Part shown: in pieces, positions 18,000 through 27,361 of the stretch
Numbering within the stretch: position 1 is the stretch's first letter
Layout: the number at the start of each line of letters is the position of its first letter
Assembly (NCBI GenBank): GCA_020638155.1
Contig: JACKJB010000002.1
Coordinates: forward strand, 124,001-188,000
Source: Rhodospirillales bacterium
GTDB lineage: Bacteria; Pseudomonadota; Alphaproteobacteria; Micavibrionales; Micavibrionaceae
Reading direction: 5' to 3'
Length of the DNA: 64,000 nt
Position numbers and translations under genes: made by a program
The notes under the pieces: generated by a model
Database searches by the model: none
Told to the model about the DNA's origin: nothing
Seen by the model: only the letters and a program-made list of their open reading frames with translations

Positions 18000-18554
18000 A
18001 TGATCCGGCGCGGAATAATGGCGGAAAGAAACAGGAAAAAAAGACATTCAGGGAAAAGCGCGGCTGAATCGGCTGCGGGCAAGATGGTGCCGCTCAGCCT
18101 TGCCGTTGCGCTGTTAATACCGTTATCCGAAGCTTATGCTCAATTCGATTTAAACTGTGCGCAGGCCTTGCGTTTTGGCAGTGTTGCGCCTTGCGGCGGG
18201 GTTGGCGGGTCGATCACGATTACACCCGCCGGGGCCATCAGCAGCAAAGGCTGCGTTGTGATGATGAATACGCCCAAGCAGGCCCTGTGCACTGTAAAGT
18301 CCTATGCGACGTCCGGGACGATACAGGTCAAGCTGTCAGCGAAAAAAACGGTTGTGAACGGCCCCGGAACGATGGACGTTAAAGCCTTTAATATTGCTAC
18401 GGCAGGGGGTGGTCCGACTTATACTTTCAGTTCTACGGCATTAACGGCAACGCCGATGACGTTCGGGGTTGGCGGTCGGCTTATTATCAATGCCGGGCAG
18501 GCTTTTGGCGCGTACAGCGGTAATTTGATGATGAAAGTCACATTTACGCCTTGA
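18000..18554 (+). CDS. Second secreted DUF4402-like protein (184 aa)
   Basis: The N-terminus is strongly basic (RNRKKRHSGKSA), followed by a hydrophobic segment (VPLSLAVALLIPLSEAYA) that ends in a plausible signal-peptidase site near residue 47. The mature part begins FDLNCAQALRFGSVAPCGG and ends FGAYSGNLMMKVTFTP, the same first- and last-strand pattern as the protein at 15740, but with four Cys that could form disulfides. The start may be the ATG at 18000 or at 18018; neither has a strong ribosome binding site. It lies directly upstream of the chaperone-like gene in the same direction. Confidence 0.7.
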   Translation: MIRRGIMAERNRKKRHSGKSAAESAAGKMVPLSLAVALLIPLSEAYAQFDLNCAQALRFGSVAPCGGVGGSITITPAGAISSKGCVVMMNTPKQALCTVKSYATSGTIQVKLSAKKTVVNGPGTMDVKAFNIATAGGGPTYTFSSTALTATPMTFGVGGRLIINAGQAFGAYSGNLMMKVTFTP

Positions 18555-18597
18555 TTACACGGGTATTAAAAGGAAAAATCATAAAGGCTTTAGTTTG

Positions 18598-19464
18598 ATG
18601 AAGGGATCAATGATGAAGGCGCTTTGGAATTTCAGGTTATTTTCTATGGTTGTTGCGGTGTTGCTGTTCAGCGTCATTGTCGTTGTCCTGCCACGCCCTT
18701 CTCATGCGCTGCTTATTCTCGATGACATGATCTTTATCGGCCCGAAATCAAGTGCCGCGATTTTCAAGGTTAAGAATGCGACGAAAGTTCCGGAAGCATA
18801 CAGGCTTGACTGGACACAGTTGCAAATGTTGCCGAATGGCCGTAAGGACGCGGTCCCTGATAATGTCGCTATTCCGAATGTGATGCCGGCGGAGCCGTAT
18901 ATGTATATGTCCCCGCGGCGGCTTTTATTAAGGCCGGACCAGCTTCAGCACGTACGATTTATGGTAAGGCGTATGGAGAATTTGGCTCCGGGGGAGTATC
19001 GCTCTTACATCGTTTTCCAGCCGGAAATCGTGCCCGACCAGTATGACCCTGCGACGGGGAGCAGTGCTGCGCAGGGGACGAGCATCCAGTTGAATATGCT
19101 CTCAGGCTTTCGTATCCCCGTCTTTTTCCTGCATGGGCAGACGAGCCTGAAAACCTTTGTCACCGAATCCGGTTATGGCCGGAACGCGCAAGGTAAGGCC
19201 GGGGTTTATTTCACTTTCGTTCGGGAAGGCAACCGCTCGGCGATCGGGGATATGGAAGTACGCTGTATGGTGGGCGAGCAGTTGACAAAAATTGCGAGCA
19301 CCGGGATTAAGGTGTATACGGAACTGAATTCACGCAACTATTTTTTATCCACGCGTGATTTGCCGCCGGGCTGTAATACGCTTTACCTTGATTACAGGCC
19401 GCATTCCGGGGATCCGGATTACACCGAAGCCTTTGTCCGGATGGCGGAAATCCCGGTTCAGTAG
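18598..19464 (+). CDS. PapD-like periplasmic pilus chaperone
   Basis: The ~288-residue protein has a signal peptide (residues about 8-36, ending PRPSHA). It is followed by an immunoglobulin-like N-domain: LLILDDMIFIGPKSSAAIFKVKNATKVPEAYRLDW is the first-strand region, and the VRFMVRRMENLAPGEYRSYIVF segment is like the chaperone G1 donor strand. A second beta domain follows. In chaperone-usher pathways this protein folds subunits in the periplasm and delivers them to the usher. Several in-frame starts occur (TTG 18595, ATG 18598, 18610, 18613), and AAAGG at 18583-18587 favours 18598. It lies between a DUF4402-like subunit and the usher-like gene. Confidence 0.75.
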   Translation: MKGSMMKALWNFRLFSMVVAVLLFSVIVVVLPRPSHALLILDDMIFIGPKSSAAIFKVKNATKVPEAYRLDWTQLQMLPNGRKDAVPDNVAIPNVMPAEPYMYMSPRRLLLRPDQLQHVRFMVRRMENLAPGEYRSYIVFQPEIVPDQYDPATGSSAAQGTSIQLNMLSGFRIPVFFLHGQTSLKTFVTESGYGRNAQGKAGVYFTFVREGNRSAIGDMEVRCMVGEQLTKIASTGIKVYTELNSRNYFLSTRDLPPGCNTLYLDYRPHSGDPDYTEAFVRMAEIPVQ

Positions 19465-19587
19465 AACTTTTCAAAGTTTTTTCTTTTCTGTGTGCAGACG
19501 GGCGGCTTGCCTTAAAGTCTTTGGGGGAGGCTGTGTTTCGTGCTAAAATTTAAACGGTTTTAAACTGCAATTATTCCGCTCGGTTTC

Positions 19588-22425
19588 ATGAGCATTTTTC
19601 AGAGTGTTGATCGTTTTAGAAGAGGCAGGTTTGCCGCCATATTTGTGGCGGTATGCGTGTTTTCATGCCTTTTTCCGGCTCCAGATGTCTGGGCAAAAAA
19701 GAAAAGTGACGAAGATTTCAATGCGCTGTTCGAGCTTGTGCTCGGGGTTCGCCGTGGCGACGAGACATTGACCAACAGCCTTCTGGGTTTCCAGAAGGGC
19801 TTTGATAATTATTACCTGCCGATGAAAGGGCTTGCGGATATTCTCGGGCTCTATATCGAGCTTGATCTTGAAGGCGGCCAGGCTTCCGGCTGGTTTTTGG
19901 GTGCAGATAATACTTACAATGTCGATGTGACGGGCGGAACATATACGATCCGTGGCGAGCTGGTCGATTTGGGACCGGATGATGCTTTTGTCCGCGATCT
20001 TGGCGCAGGGTTTGGCGATGTTTATGTCCGCATGGACGTGCTGGAAAAAATATGGCCTCTGGAAATGGAGATGGATTTCACCTATTTGCAGCTGAAGCTA
20101 AATATTATGCGGAAGCTGCCCTATGAATTAAAGCGCGACAGGATGGCAAGGCAGGACCGGTTTTTAAACAGGGGTGATGATGACATTGATACGACCGGCT
20201 ATAATTTTGTCGAAAATCCTTATGAAATGATTTCACCCCCGGCGATCGATGCCAGTACCCTGATGCGCTGGAGTCAGGATGACGGGGATTGGGAAAACAG
20301 GACGAACATTCACGGAACGAATGATCTGCTGGGGTTTTCAGCGGACTATAACCTGAATTTTGAGCGCCGCGACGGTCATTTCGAACCTCCTAAAGATTTA
20401 CGCATGACCTTAACGCGCAGGGCCTGGGATCACCAGGAACCGATGTTTGCCGGTATTCGTGAGGTGCGTCTAGGGGATGTATCGGCAAGGACGCCTGATC
20501 TGGTGAGTACGGCTGAAAGCGGCCGGGGCATTTCGGTTTCCTCCCGCTCTTTACGGCGGGCCGGATCGTTCGATGAAATTATCGTTGAAGGTTTTGCCAC
20601 GCCCGGATGGGAGGTGGAGCTATACCGTAGCGGCGAGCTGCTTGATTTCGGTACGGTGAGTGATGACGGTGTGTACCGTTTTGTGAACGTACCCTTATTT
20701 GGCGGCCGTAATGAAATCCGGATTATGCTTTACGGTCCTTCGGGACAGGTTGAAGAGCGGGTTGAAACGCATAATGTCGGGGCCCGTTTATTATCGCCCG
20801 GTGAAGTCGAATATAACGCGGCGATCGTCGATGTGTCCGATAACCTTATTTCCCTGCGCAAGGATGATGACACACGGCGGCGCTACAGCCCGCTTTATAA
20901 CGAAGATGACGGGTATGCGTATAATGCGTCCGCCCGTGTCGGGGTTAACCGATGGATGTCTTTGTTTGCTACGGGGTCCCGCTCTATCGCGCGGCAGGGT
21001 AAACAAAAATATGTGACTGCCGGGACTGATCTGGCGCTGGGGCCTGTGTCGGCCAATATTGAAGGCTATCAGGAACTTGGCGGCGGTCATGCTATTGACG
21101 CCCGCTTTTTGACCAATATGAAAGGCTGGCGGGTCAGGCTGCGCGGCGCGGTGATGAATGATTTCGAAAGTGAGCGGGTCGGGTATGACGATTCTGCTCG
21201 TGTGCTTGATCTGCAGGGCAGCGTTTCCAATCGTTTTGGTACGGATATCGGGCGCTTAGGGGTGTCGGCCTCCGCCAATCATGAAAAATACGAAGATGAG
21301 ACCACCTATACGCGGTACGAGTTGAATACCGATCTGTCCCAATCACGCAGAAGCTATGGCAACAGGCTTGATCTGACGAAACGGGATAGCAAGCTTGAAA
21401 GTATTACCGGGCAGGCCAACGCTAATTTCCGGATCGATAAAAAGACGGATTTGCGCAGCTATCTTAACTACAAGGTCCATCCGCATTTTGAATTAAGCTC
21501 TGTATCGACGGACCTTGATTACCGGCATTCGGATAAATTGTCTGCCGGGCTTGATTTCCGGCGTAATATCACGACAGCGCAAAACAGTGTCGGGGCGAAT
21601 GTAAATTACGATTTCGGATTGTTCCTGGCTTCGCTGGCAACACGCTGGCAACAGGATAGCGGGCTTGATGTGTCTTTGCGGGCTTCTACGTCGATTGCGC
21701 CGTATGGCGAAGACGGCGATTATATTATGCGCAGCAAAGGCATGCGTCAGAGCGGCGCTTTGAACGCGGATGTCTTTCTTGATAAAAACCTGAACTATAT
21801 TTTTGACGGCAATGATGAGCCTTTATCCGATGCGGTCCTGTTATATGGCCGCAAAGAGTCCGAACCTGCGAATGAAAACGGTTTTGTCGGTGAGGTGATG
21901 GGCGCGACCGGTGAATACCAGTATGTTACGCTTCAGGAAAACTCGACGGGGAATCCTTTCCATGCCGCGGCTTATCCAGGCCTTGCCGTGCAGCTGCGCC
22001 CCGGTACGGCGCAGTCTGTTGAATTTCCGGTAGTGATGACCGGGGTGATTGACGGCACGGCGTATTTCAAAGACGGGGCGCCGGTTCCGGGGCTGAAATT
22101 ACAGCTGGTCGATGCGTATGGCGAGGTTGCCAAGGAAACGCTGACTTCGTTTGACGGATTTTATACCTTCGAGCTTGTGCGGCCCGGTAATTACATTATC
22201 CGTTCCGATCCGGCGACTAACGTTAATGTGCCGACCCGCATGGTGACGGTATCTTCCGATGCGCTGTTTGTGTACGGGGTGAATGTGCATTTGCTGGAAA
22301 AAGGCGGGTTGCCGTCTTCGGCTGTTACGGTTGATGCGGGGATGGCCCAGCAGAACCGCGCCGGGATTATGAACACGCTTGTCCGTTTGCAAACGGCGCT
22401 GCGCGGTGCGGTCAGCGGCTCTTAA
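19588..22425 (+). CDS. Atypical usher-like outer membrane protein (945 aa)
   Basis: A signal peptide ends near residue 37 (PDVWA). Residues about 45-190 form a domain that does not look like the classical FimD N-domain (it contains NSLLGFQKGFDNYYLPMKGL). The middle is a long beta-barrel-like region with usher-type sequence such as VPLFGGRNEIRIMLYGPSGQ around residues 370-390. Residues about 820-890 look like a carboxypeptidase-regulatory or SdrD-B-like beta-sandwich (GFYTFELVRPGNYIIRSDP). It probably forms the outer membrane pore that exports the DUF4402-like subunits. Adjacency to the chaperone supports this, but the family is not a textbook usher. Confidence 0.7.
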   Translation: MSIFQSVDRFRRGRFAAIFVAVCVFSCLFPAPDVWAKKKSDEDFNALFELVLGVRRGDETLTNSLLGFQKGFDNYYLPMKGLADILGLYIELDLEGGQASGWFLGADNTYNVDVTGGTYTIRGELVDLGPDDAFVRDLGAGFGDVYVRMDVLEKIWPLEMEMDFTYLQLKLNIMRKLPYELKRDRMARQDRFLNRGDDDIDTTGYNFVENPYEMISPPAIDASTLMRWSQDDGDWENRTNIHGTNDLLGFSADYNLNFERRDGHFEPPKDLRMTLTRRAWDHQEPMFAGIREVRLGDVSARTPDLVSTAESGRGISVSSRSLRRAGSFDEIIVEGFATPGWEVELYRSGELLDFGTVSDDGVYRFVNVPLFGGRNEIRIMLYGPSGQVEERVETHNVGARLLSPGEVEYNAAIVDVSDNLISLRKDDDTRRRYSPLYNEDDGYAYNASARVGVNRWMSLFATGSRSIARQGKQKYVTAGTDLALGPVSANIEGYQELGGGHAIDARFLTNMKGWRVRLRGAVMNDFESERVGYDDSARVLDLQGSVSNRFGTDIGRLGVSASANHEKYEDETTYTRYELNTDLSQSRRSYGNRLDLTKRDSKLESITGQANANFRIDKKTDLRSYLNYKVHPHFELSSVSTDLDYRHSDKLSAGLDFRRNITTAQNSVGANVNYDFGLFLASLATRWQQDSGLDVSLRASTSIAPYGEDGDYIMRSKGMRQSGALNADVFLDKNLNYIFDGNDEPLSDAVLLYGRKESEPANENGFVGEVMGATGEYQYVTLQENSTGNPFHAAAYPGLAVQLRPGTAQSVEFPVVMTGVIDGTAYFKDGAPVPGLKLQLVDAYGEVAKETLTSFDGFYTFELVRPGNYIIRSDPATNVNVPTRMVTVSSDALFVYGVNVHLLEKGGLPSSAVTVDAGMAQQNRAGIMNTLVRLQTALRGAVSGS

Positions 22426-22970
22426 TCATTTTCCAATGGATCGGGAAGTTTCCGCCGGGCGGCGTGGATCTCTTTAAGCAGTTTGTAGGGCTGGATCATT
22501 GCGGGCAGGTAAATATCTCCGACAAAGCGGGAATCAAGATGGACTTCGCCGTAGCGCAGGAAACGGCCTAAAAGACCGTGATGGACCGTTTCCGAACGAA
22601 TCTCGGCAAGATCGATCTCTTTGACATCGACGAAGATCAACCCGGTTTTATAGATCACCCGCTGGTTGGTCAGGGCGATTTCGGTGGCGATGACTTTGAG
22701 CAGGTGAATGATGAAGATCATGGCCCCGAGAAACGTCATCATCCACGCCAGCCACGGATATTGCGACCCGAAGACCAGACCAAGGATTTCCTGGCGGTAG
22801 GCCGGGGCGTTAGAGCCGAAATATTCCCAGAGCAGCGCATCAAGGTAAAACCCTGCCGCCGACAGGCCGGCCAGCCAGCAAAAACCGCTGAGGATATAGA
22901 TCCAGTGCAGGCGGGTCTGGCAGATGACCTTTTCATCATCGGTGGTGACGCGGTCAAGGAAATGGGTCAT
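22422..22970 (-). CDS. PH-domain (YdbS/DUF304-like) membrane protein
   Basis: The 182-residue protein has two transmembrane segments (about residues 25-50 and 72-95), then a bacterial PH domain. TEIALTNQRVIYKTGLIFVDVKEIDLAEI and LGRFLRYGEVHL are the hallmark strands of the YdbS/bPH2 family. The role is not established for this family in general. The start overlaps the stop of the upstream gene by four bases (22967-22970), so translation is probably coupled. The 3' end overlaps the usher-like gene by four bases on the opposite strand. Confidence 0.85.
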   Translation of the reverse strand: MTHFLDRVTTDDEKVICQTRLHWIYILSGFCWLAGLSAAGFYLDALLWEYFGSNAPAYRQEILGLVFGSQYPWLAWMMTFLGAMIFIIHLLKVIATEIALTNQRVIYKTGLIFVDVKEIDLAEIRSETVHHGLLGRFLRYGEVHLDSRFVGDIYLPAMIQPYKLLKEIHAARRKLPDPLEND

Positions 22971-23560
22971 GGCGCGTCTTTGACCATTTCCGCCGGAGGT
23001 TCCGTGGCTGCCGGGTCGGGCATCGGGCCCGCATGCAGGGAGATTTCCGTGCCGCTGGCCTTTTTCTTGTCCGGGTCCAGCATGCGGATAATCTCAAAGC
23101 GCTTTCCCTTGGCGGCGTTCAGGACAAAGCCGTTTTGCTGGTCCATAATCGTGGTGACTTTTGGGATAATAATAAAATTGTCATTCAGGTTAATCTGGAT
23201 GGCCTGTCCCAGATGTTCGGTTGTGATTGTCGCCAGCTCGGTATTTTTCTCTTCGGTCAGGGTGAAATAGATATATTTGCCTTCGCCGCTTTCCTCCCAT
23301 GCCAGGATATCGGCATCGGTCAGGCTGAATTCCGCCAGCGGGGCCGGGGCGGCCGCAAGACTGGCGGCGGCGGATTGCAGGTCGATCTGGTCTGTTGCCG
23401 CTGTGTCGGGGGCAAGGGGAGCCGTATCGACCGTCTCAGGCGCGGCGACACTTTGTCCCGGTGCCGGGGTATCCGTGGCGGCCTGTTCCGCCGGTTCAGT
23501 TGCCAGTGCGGGCAGGCTTAGTGATAAGACGAACGCCAGTGTTACGATCAGGCTGCGCAT
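22967..23560 (-). CDS. Secreted hypothetical protein (197 aa)
   Basis: A signal peptide is clear (MRSLIVTLAFVLSLSLPALA). A Pro/Ala/Thr/Asp-rich linker of about 50 residues follows, then a compact domain (about 75-180) that includes FSLTDADILAWEESGEGKYIYFTLTEE and GQAIQINLNDNFIIIPKVTTI. This matches no family I can name with certainty, though the pattern recalls SecDF-P1-like small beta-alpha domains. It is translationally coupled to the PH-domain gene and likely periplasmic. Confidence 0.6.
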   Translation of the reverse strand: MRSLIVTLAFVLSLSLPALATEPAEQAATDTPAPGQSVAAPETVDTAPLAPDTAATDQIDLQSAAASLAAAPAPLAEFSLTDADILAWEESGEGKYIYFTLTEEKNTELATITTEHLGQAIQINLNDNFIIIPKVTTIMDQQNGFVLNAAKGKRFEIIRMLDPDKKKASGTEISLHAGPMPDPAATEPPAEMVKDAP

Positions 23561-23672
23561 ATGGATGCTCCCTTTATATTGCTTTCTTATCGCTTAGCAT
23601 GAAATCCGGCGGCAATCCAGCCTTACCATATTCGGATTGCCGGGGGCGTCATTGGATTGTATAGTCGGCGCT

Positions 23673-24731
23673 ATGACGGACAATATATTAAAACAAAAAA
23701 CAGGGACGGATGATGCGCCGCGCTTAACCTTGCCTGCGCAGTGGTACCACGATCCGGATATATATGAGCGCGAGCGGCGGCAGATTTTTGCCAAAGAATG
23801 GCTGCTGTTCGGTCATGAATCGATGGCACCCGATCCCGGTACGTACATCGCGCGGACGATTGCCGGTTGGCCGCTGCTTGTGATCCGGGGGCAGGATGGG
23901 GCGCTCAAAGGGTTCCATAATGTCTGCCGCCACAGGGCGTCGATGATCGTCGAAGATGGGATCGGCAAGACGGCAGCGCTGCGCTGCATGTACCATAGCT
24001 GGGTTTATGACATGGACGGGCAGCTTAAAATGGCACCGGGATTTTGTGAGGATGATGCCACGCTTTGCAGCAGGACCAAGCTTTTTTCGATACATCTGGA
24101 AATATGGAATGGATTGATTTTCGTGTGTCTTGCGGATGACGCTCCGGATTTTAAGGCGGCGCTGGGCGATTTGCCTGCTGTCACTGAAAGCGTCGATTTT
24201 ACCGCCTTCCATTATCATGATATGGCCACGCACACGATTGGCTGTAACTGGAAAACCTATGTCGAGAATTATTCCGAAGGTTACCATATTCCGTATGTGC
24301 ATCCGGGGCTGAATAAGGAAGTCGATTTTAAAACCTACCGGGTGGTCACGGGCGATAAGATCGCGCAGCATCTCTCGCAACCACGGGAGCACCGCAAAGA
24401 CGATGCAATTAATGACGGGCTGTGGGTATGGCACTGGCCTTATGCGGCGCTCAATGTGTACCGGAACGGGATGAATCTGGAGCTGATGGTGCCGACCGGG
24501 CCGGAGCAGACCACGCTCTATTATTATTATCTGTTCAAAGATCTTGCAGATAAAGAAGCGAACGACCGGACAATGGCGATGAGCCGCGAAGTGACAGACG
24601 AAGACCGCAAAATCTGCGAAATCGTCCAGAAAAACCTGCGCGCCGGGGTCTATACGCAGGGCGAACTGTCCCCGCGTCATGAAGGCGGGGTGGCTTATTT
24701 CCAGGATCTGGTGCGGGAAAAAGTAAAGTAA
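23673..24731 (+). CDS. Rieske non-heme iron oxygenase, alpha subunit
   Basis: The 352-residue protein has an N-terminal Rieske domain with ligands C85-R-H87 and C105-M-Y-H108 for the [2Fe-2S] cluster. The catalytic domain includes ENYSEGYHIPYVHPGL, carrying the mononuclear iron ligands. It is closest in layout to single-subunit-alpha enzymes such as choline or carnitine monooxygenase and related demethylases. Kynureninase follows after 22 bases in the same direction, so a substrate from tryptophan breakdown is possible but unproven. The frame extends upstream to a TTG at 23637; the ATG at 23673 is preferred. No reductase gene is adjacent. Confidence 0.9.
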   Translation: MTDNILKQKTGTDDAPRLTLPAQWYHDPDIYERERRQIFAKEWLLFGHESMAPDPGTYIARTIAGWPLLVIRGQDGALKGFHNVCRHRASMIVEDGIGKTAALRCMYHSWVYDMDGQLKMAPGFCEDDATLCSRTKLFSIHLEIWNGLIFVCLADDAPDFKAALGDLPAVTESVDFTAFHYHDMATHTIGCNWKTYVENYSEGYHIPYVHPGLNKEVDFKTYRVVTGDKIAQHLSQPREHRKDDAINDGLWVWHWPYAALNVYRNGMNLELMVPTGPEQTTLYYYYLFKDLADKEANDRTMAMSREVTDEDRKICEIVQKNLRAGVYTQGELSPRHEGGVAYFQDLVREKVK

Positions 24732-24753
24732 GAAAAGAATAAGGGAGAATAGG

Positions 24754-26022
24754 ATGACCACATACCAGACAGGCCGGGATTTTGCCGTGCGGATGGACCG
24801 GGAAGATGCGCTGGCGCCGTACCGGGCGCAGTTTCATATTCCGCAGACGGCTGAAGGCAAAGACAGTATTTACTTCCTTGGCAATTCGCTGGGGCTGCAG
24901 CCGAAGACGGCGCAGGACGAAGTGCTGGCGGTGCTCGATGACTGGAAAACTCACGGGATCCAGGGCTTTTATAAAGGCCACGCGCCGTGGCTGACTTATA
25001 ACCAGGCGCTTTCGGATTTATATGCGCCGATCGTCGGCGGCAAGCCGTCCGAGATCGTGGCGATGAATACGCTGAGCGTGAATTTGCACCTGATGATGGC
25101 CAGTTTTTACCGCCCGTCCGGCAAGCGTTTTAAGATTATGGCCGAAAAAAGCGCGTTCCCGTCCGATCAATATGCGATCAAAAGCCAGATCAAATTCCAC
25201 GGGTTCGACCCGGCGGAAGGGCTGATCGAGCTGAACCCGCGCGCGGGTGAAAAAACGCTGCGCACCGAAGATATAATTGAAGCGATTGCAACGCAGGGGG
25301 AAAGCGTCGCGCTGATCCTGATCGGCGGGGTGAATTATTACACCGGGCAATTGTTCGACATGGCGGCGATTACCAGGGCCGGGCATGACAAAGGCTGTGT
25401 GGTCGGGTTCGATCTGGCCCATGCGGCGGGCAATGTGCCGCTCGCGCTGCATGACTGGGATGTCGATTTTGCCTGCTGGTGTTCTTATAAATATCTCAAT
25501 GGCGGCCCGGCCAGTATCGCCGGGGCCTTCGTGCACGACCGGCACCCGCAGGAACTCGACCTGCCGCGCTTTGCCGGGTGGTGGGGGCATGAACAGGAAA
25601 CGCGTTTCCTGATGAGCCCGGATTTCAAGCCCAGCCCCGGTGCAGCCGGGTGGCAGCTATCCAATGCCCCGGTGCTCTCGCTCGCCCCGGTCAAGACCGC
25701 ACTGGAAATTTCCAATCAGGCCGGCATGGACGCGCTGCGCGGGAAAAGCCTCGCGATGGCCGGGTATCTCGAATTCCTGCTGAACGGCCTGAACAGCGAT
25801 GCGTTCACCATCATGACCCCGTCCGATCCGCAGGCGCGCGGCTGCCAGAGCTCGATCGTCATGCGCGAAAACGGCAAAGCCACGCACGAAGCCCTGATGG
25901 CCGCCGGAGTCTATTGCGACTGGCGCGAACCCGACTGCATCCGCATCGCCCCGGTCCCGCTCTATAACCGGTTTGAGGATATCTATGATTTCGTGCAGAT
26001 TTTCGCCGGGTGTCAGGGGTAG
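24754..26022 (+). CDS. kynU: Kynureninase
   Basis: KynU is a PLP enzyme that splits L-kynurenine into anthranilate and L-alanine. The 422 residues are typical. Visible motifs are YFLGNSLGLQPK near the N-terminus, GFDLAHAAGNVPLALHDWDVD with the cofactor-binding Asp, and the Schiff-base lysine in CWCSYKYLNGGP, followed by GWWGHEQETRF. Tryptophan dioxygenase and kynurenine formamidase are not adjacent. A GGGAG ribosome binding site precedes the ATG. It follows the Rieske oxygenase gene and is probably co-transcribed. Confidence 0.97.
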   Translation: MTTYQTGRDFAVRMDREDALAPYRAQFHIPQTAEGKDSIYFLGNSLGLQPKTAQDEVLAVLDDWKTHGIQGFYKGHAPWLTYNQALSDLYAPIVGGKPSEIVAMNTLSVNLHLMMASFYRPSGKRFKIMAEKSAFPSDQYAIKSQIKFHGFDPAEGLIELNPRAGEKTLRTEDIIEAIATQGESVALILIGGVNYYTGQLFDMAAITRAGHDKGCVVGFDLAHAAGNVPLALHDWDVDFACWCSYKYLNGGPASIAGAFVHDRHPQELDLPRFAGWWGHEQETRFLMSPDFKPSPGAAGWQLSNAPVLSLAPVKTALEISNQAGMDALRGKSLAMAGYLEFLLNGLNSDAFTIMTPSDPQARGCQSSIVMRENGKATHEALMAAGVYCDWREPDCIRIAPVPLYNRFEDIYDFVQIFAGCQG

Positions 26023-26049
26023 GGAGCTTATGTGCCAGGTATGTTTTTG

Positions 26050-26068
26050 AACCGCAGAGACGCAGAGT
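26050..26068 (+). repeat. Short ACCGCAGAGACGCAGAG-type motif
   Basis: The bases GAACCGCAGAGACGCAGAG match a short intergenic motif that I recall recurring in many environmental bacterial genomes. Only one copy is seen here, between kynU and an AT-rich gene, close to a change in base composition. It may mark an old insertion edge. Confidence 0.3.
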
Positions 26069-26136
26069 TTCTTTCAAAAGATGAGTTACCATTGTTAAAA
26101 GTATCGTAAGGACCTTTGCAAAAAGATTAATAGCCA

Positions 26137-26661
26137 ATGTTTAAAAACCCCTTATTTTATGGAATATCAACATTCGTTTTTTGTTTAATAATTTTTGGTT
26201 TAGTGCTGCCTTCTGCCACTTGCATGGATGGATGGGTATCTACATCTATTGGGTCTCAAGGCGCATGCTCCCACCATGGTGGTGTAAACACCATGCCAAA
26301 TATAACAGCAATGGCTATAAGTTCTGTTGCTGGATTTTTTGTATGGTTGAAGGCTAAAAAGAATCAAGACACTTTATCTGATCTAGGCAACGAAAAAATT
26401 GAAGTTGTAGAGAAATATTCTAAAAATATTTTATCTATAATCAACTTATGTTTATGTATGACTTGGAATGCCTTCGTAAGATTTTTAAAAGCCATTCAAA
26501 TTTTAAAATTTATACCTGAAAATGGCTGGATGTTGGTTGTATTTATCATGTTTATCTCAATAATATTACCACCGCTTTGTTTTATCCTTTACCCAATCGG
26601 AATAGCAGCCATTCTTAACAATGCAGATCCTAAAAATGATTTTTTGATTAAGCGCAAATAG
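26137..26661 (+). CDS. Hypothetical membrane protein (174 aa), AT-rich
   Basis: Four hydrophobic segments are seen (about residues 7-28, 52-70, 88-112 and 124-160). The first extracytoplasmic loop carries CMDGWVSTSIGSQGACSHHG, resembling the Cys-Gly-Ser-...-GACSHHGGV motif of small secreted proteins (DUF3761-like). The gene is much richer in A and T than kynU and nadA around it, suggesting acquisition from elsewhere. No function is assignable. Confidence 0.6.
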   Translation: MFKNPLFYGISTFVFCLIIFGLVLPSATCMDGWVSTSIGSQGACSHHGGVNTMPNITAMAISSVAGFFVWLKAKKNQDTLSDLGNEKIEVVEKYSKNILSIINLCLCMTWNAFVRFLKAIQILKFIPENGWMLVVFIMFISIILPPLCFILYPIGIAAILNNADPKNDFLIKRK

Positions 26662-26721
26662 ATATTTAAGCTTCGGGTAATAAGCGGTTACAGTAGCTAT
26701 CTTGTACCAAAATGATAGTCT

Positions 26722-27207
26722 TTAGTTTCTCTTTTCAGTGCTCTGTTTTATTATCTCGTTAATAATGTCATGCCATACTATGGGAAAAGAATCGAGGGTT
26801 TCATATTGTTGCTTTAAAACTTTGATGTGATTTCTATTTACATCGGTGTTAGGCATGTTTTCGAGTGTGGTAATAATTGAAGCCATAGTTGGCAACGTTT
26901 CCAAGGCAATTCTTTCATTAGAATAACCCACCTCGGCTGCTATAGCACACACCTCATGTAATCCATTTTCACGGTCTGTTTCATTTGTGCACCACTCTCC
27001 ATACTGTTTATTTTCTTCCATGCCCGCTATGGCTTTTGTAGCGGCAATACGAATTTTCCATATGTTTTGATCAAAACCATGATCTGTTTTCATGAATGAT
27101 GCAATATCCATTTCCGCTTTTGCGGTTACTGGGAAGGATGCAAGTAAACTTGCTAAAAAAAAGGCGTAAATACCAAAATGTTTAAAGACCACAGATATTT
27201 TCCTCAT
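26722..27207 (-). CDS. Hypothetical secreted protein (161 aa), AT-rich
   Basis: A signal peptide is clear (hydrophobic residues about 10-28, ending FPVTAKA). The mature protein is mostly helical, with three Cys (CTNETDRENGLHEVCAIAAE) that could be disulfide-bonded in the periplasm. Like the convergent gene at 26137 it is AT-rich, so the two form a compositional patch between kynU and nadA. No family was recognised. Confidence 0.55.
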   Translation of the reverse strand: MRKISVVFKHFGIYAFFLASLLASFPVTAKAEMDIASFMKTDHGFDQNIWKIRIAATKAIAGMEENKQYGEWCTNETDRENGLHEVCAIAAEVGYSNERIALETLPTMASIITTLENMPNTDVNRNHIKVLKQQYETLDSFPIVWHDIINEIIKQSTEKRN

Positions 27208-27361
27208 AATTACTTTTCCATGATATTACGCAATAGTCCATTTAAATCAAGGGCACAATAAACAGATACAATACCTATCTCCCTCCCGCTCCGCGCTAGA
27301 CAAAACCGCGATAAAGTGGTTTTATGATATGCAAATTCTACCATTTTAAAGGAGTACCGCG

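Noticed and set aside
23724..24761. 345-codon open frame opposite the Rieske oxygenase
   Set aside because: It is the reverse of a gene with clear Rieske and iron motifs and has no recognisable domain.
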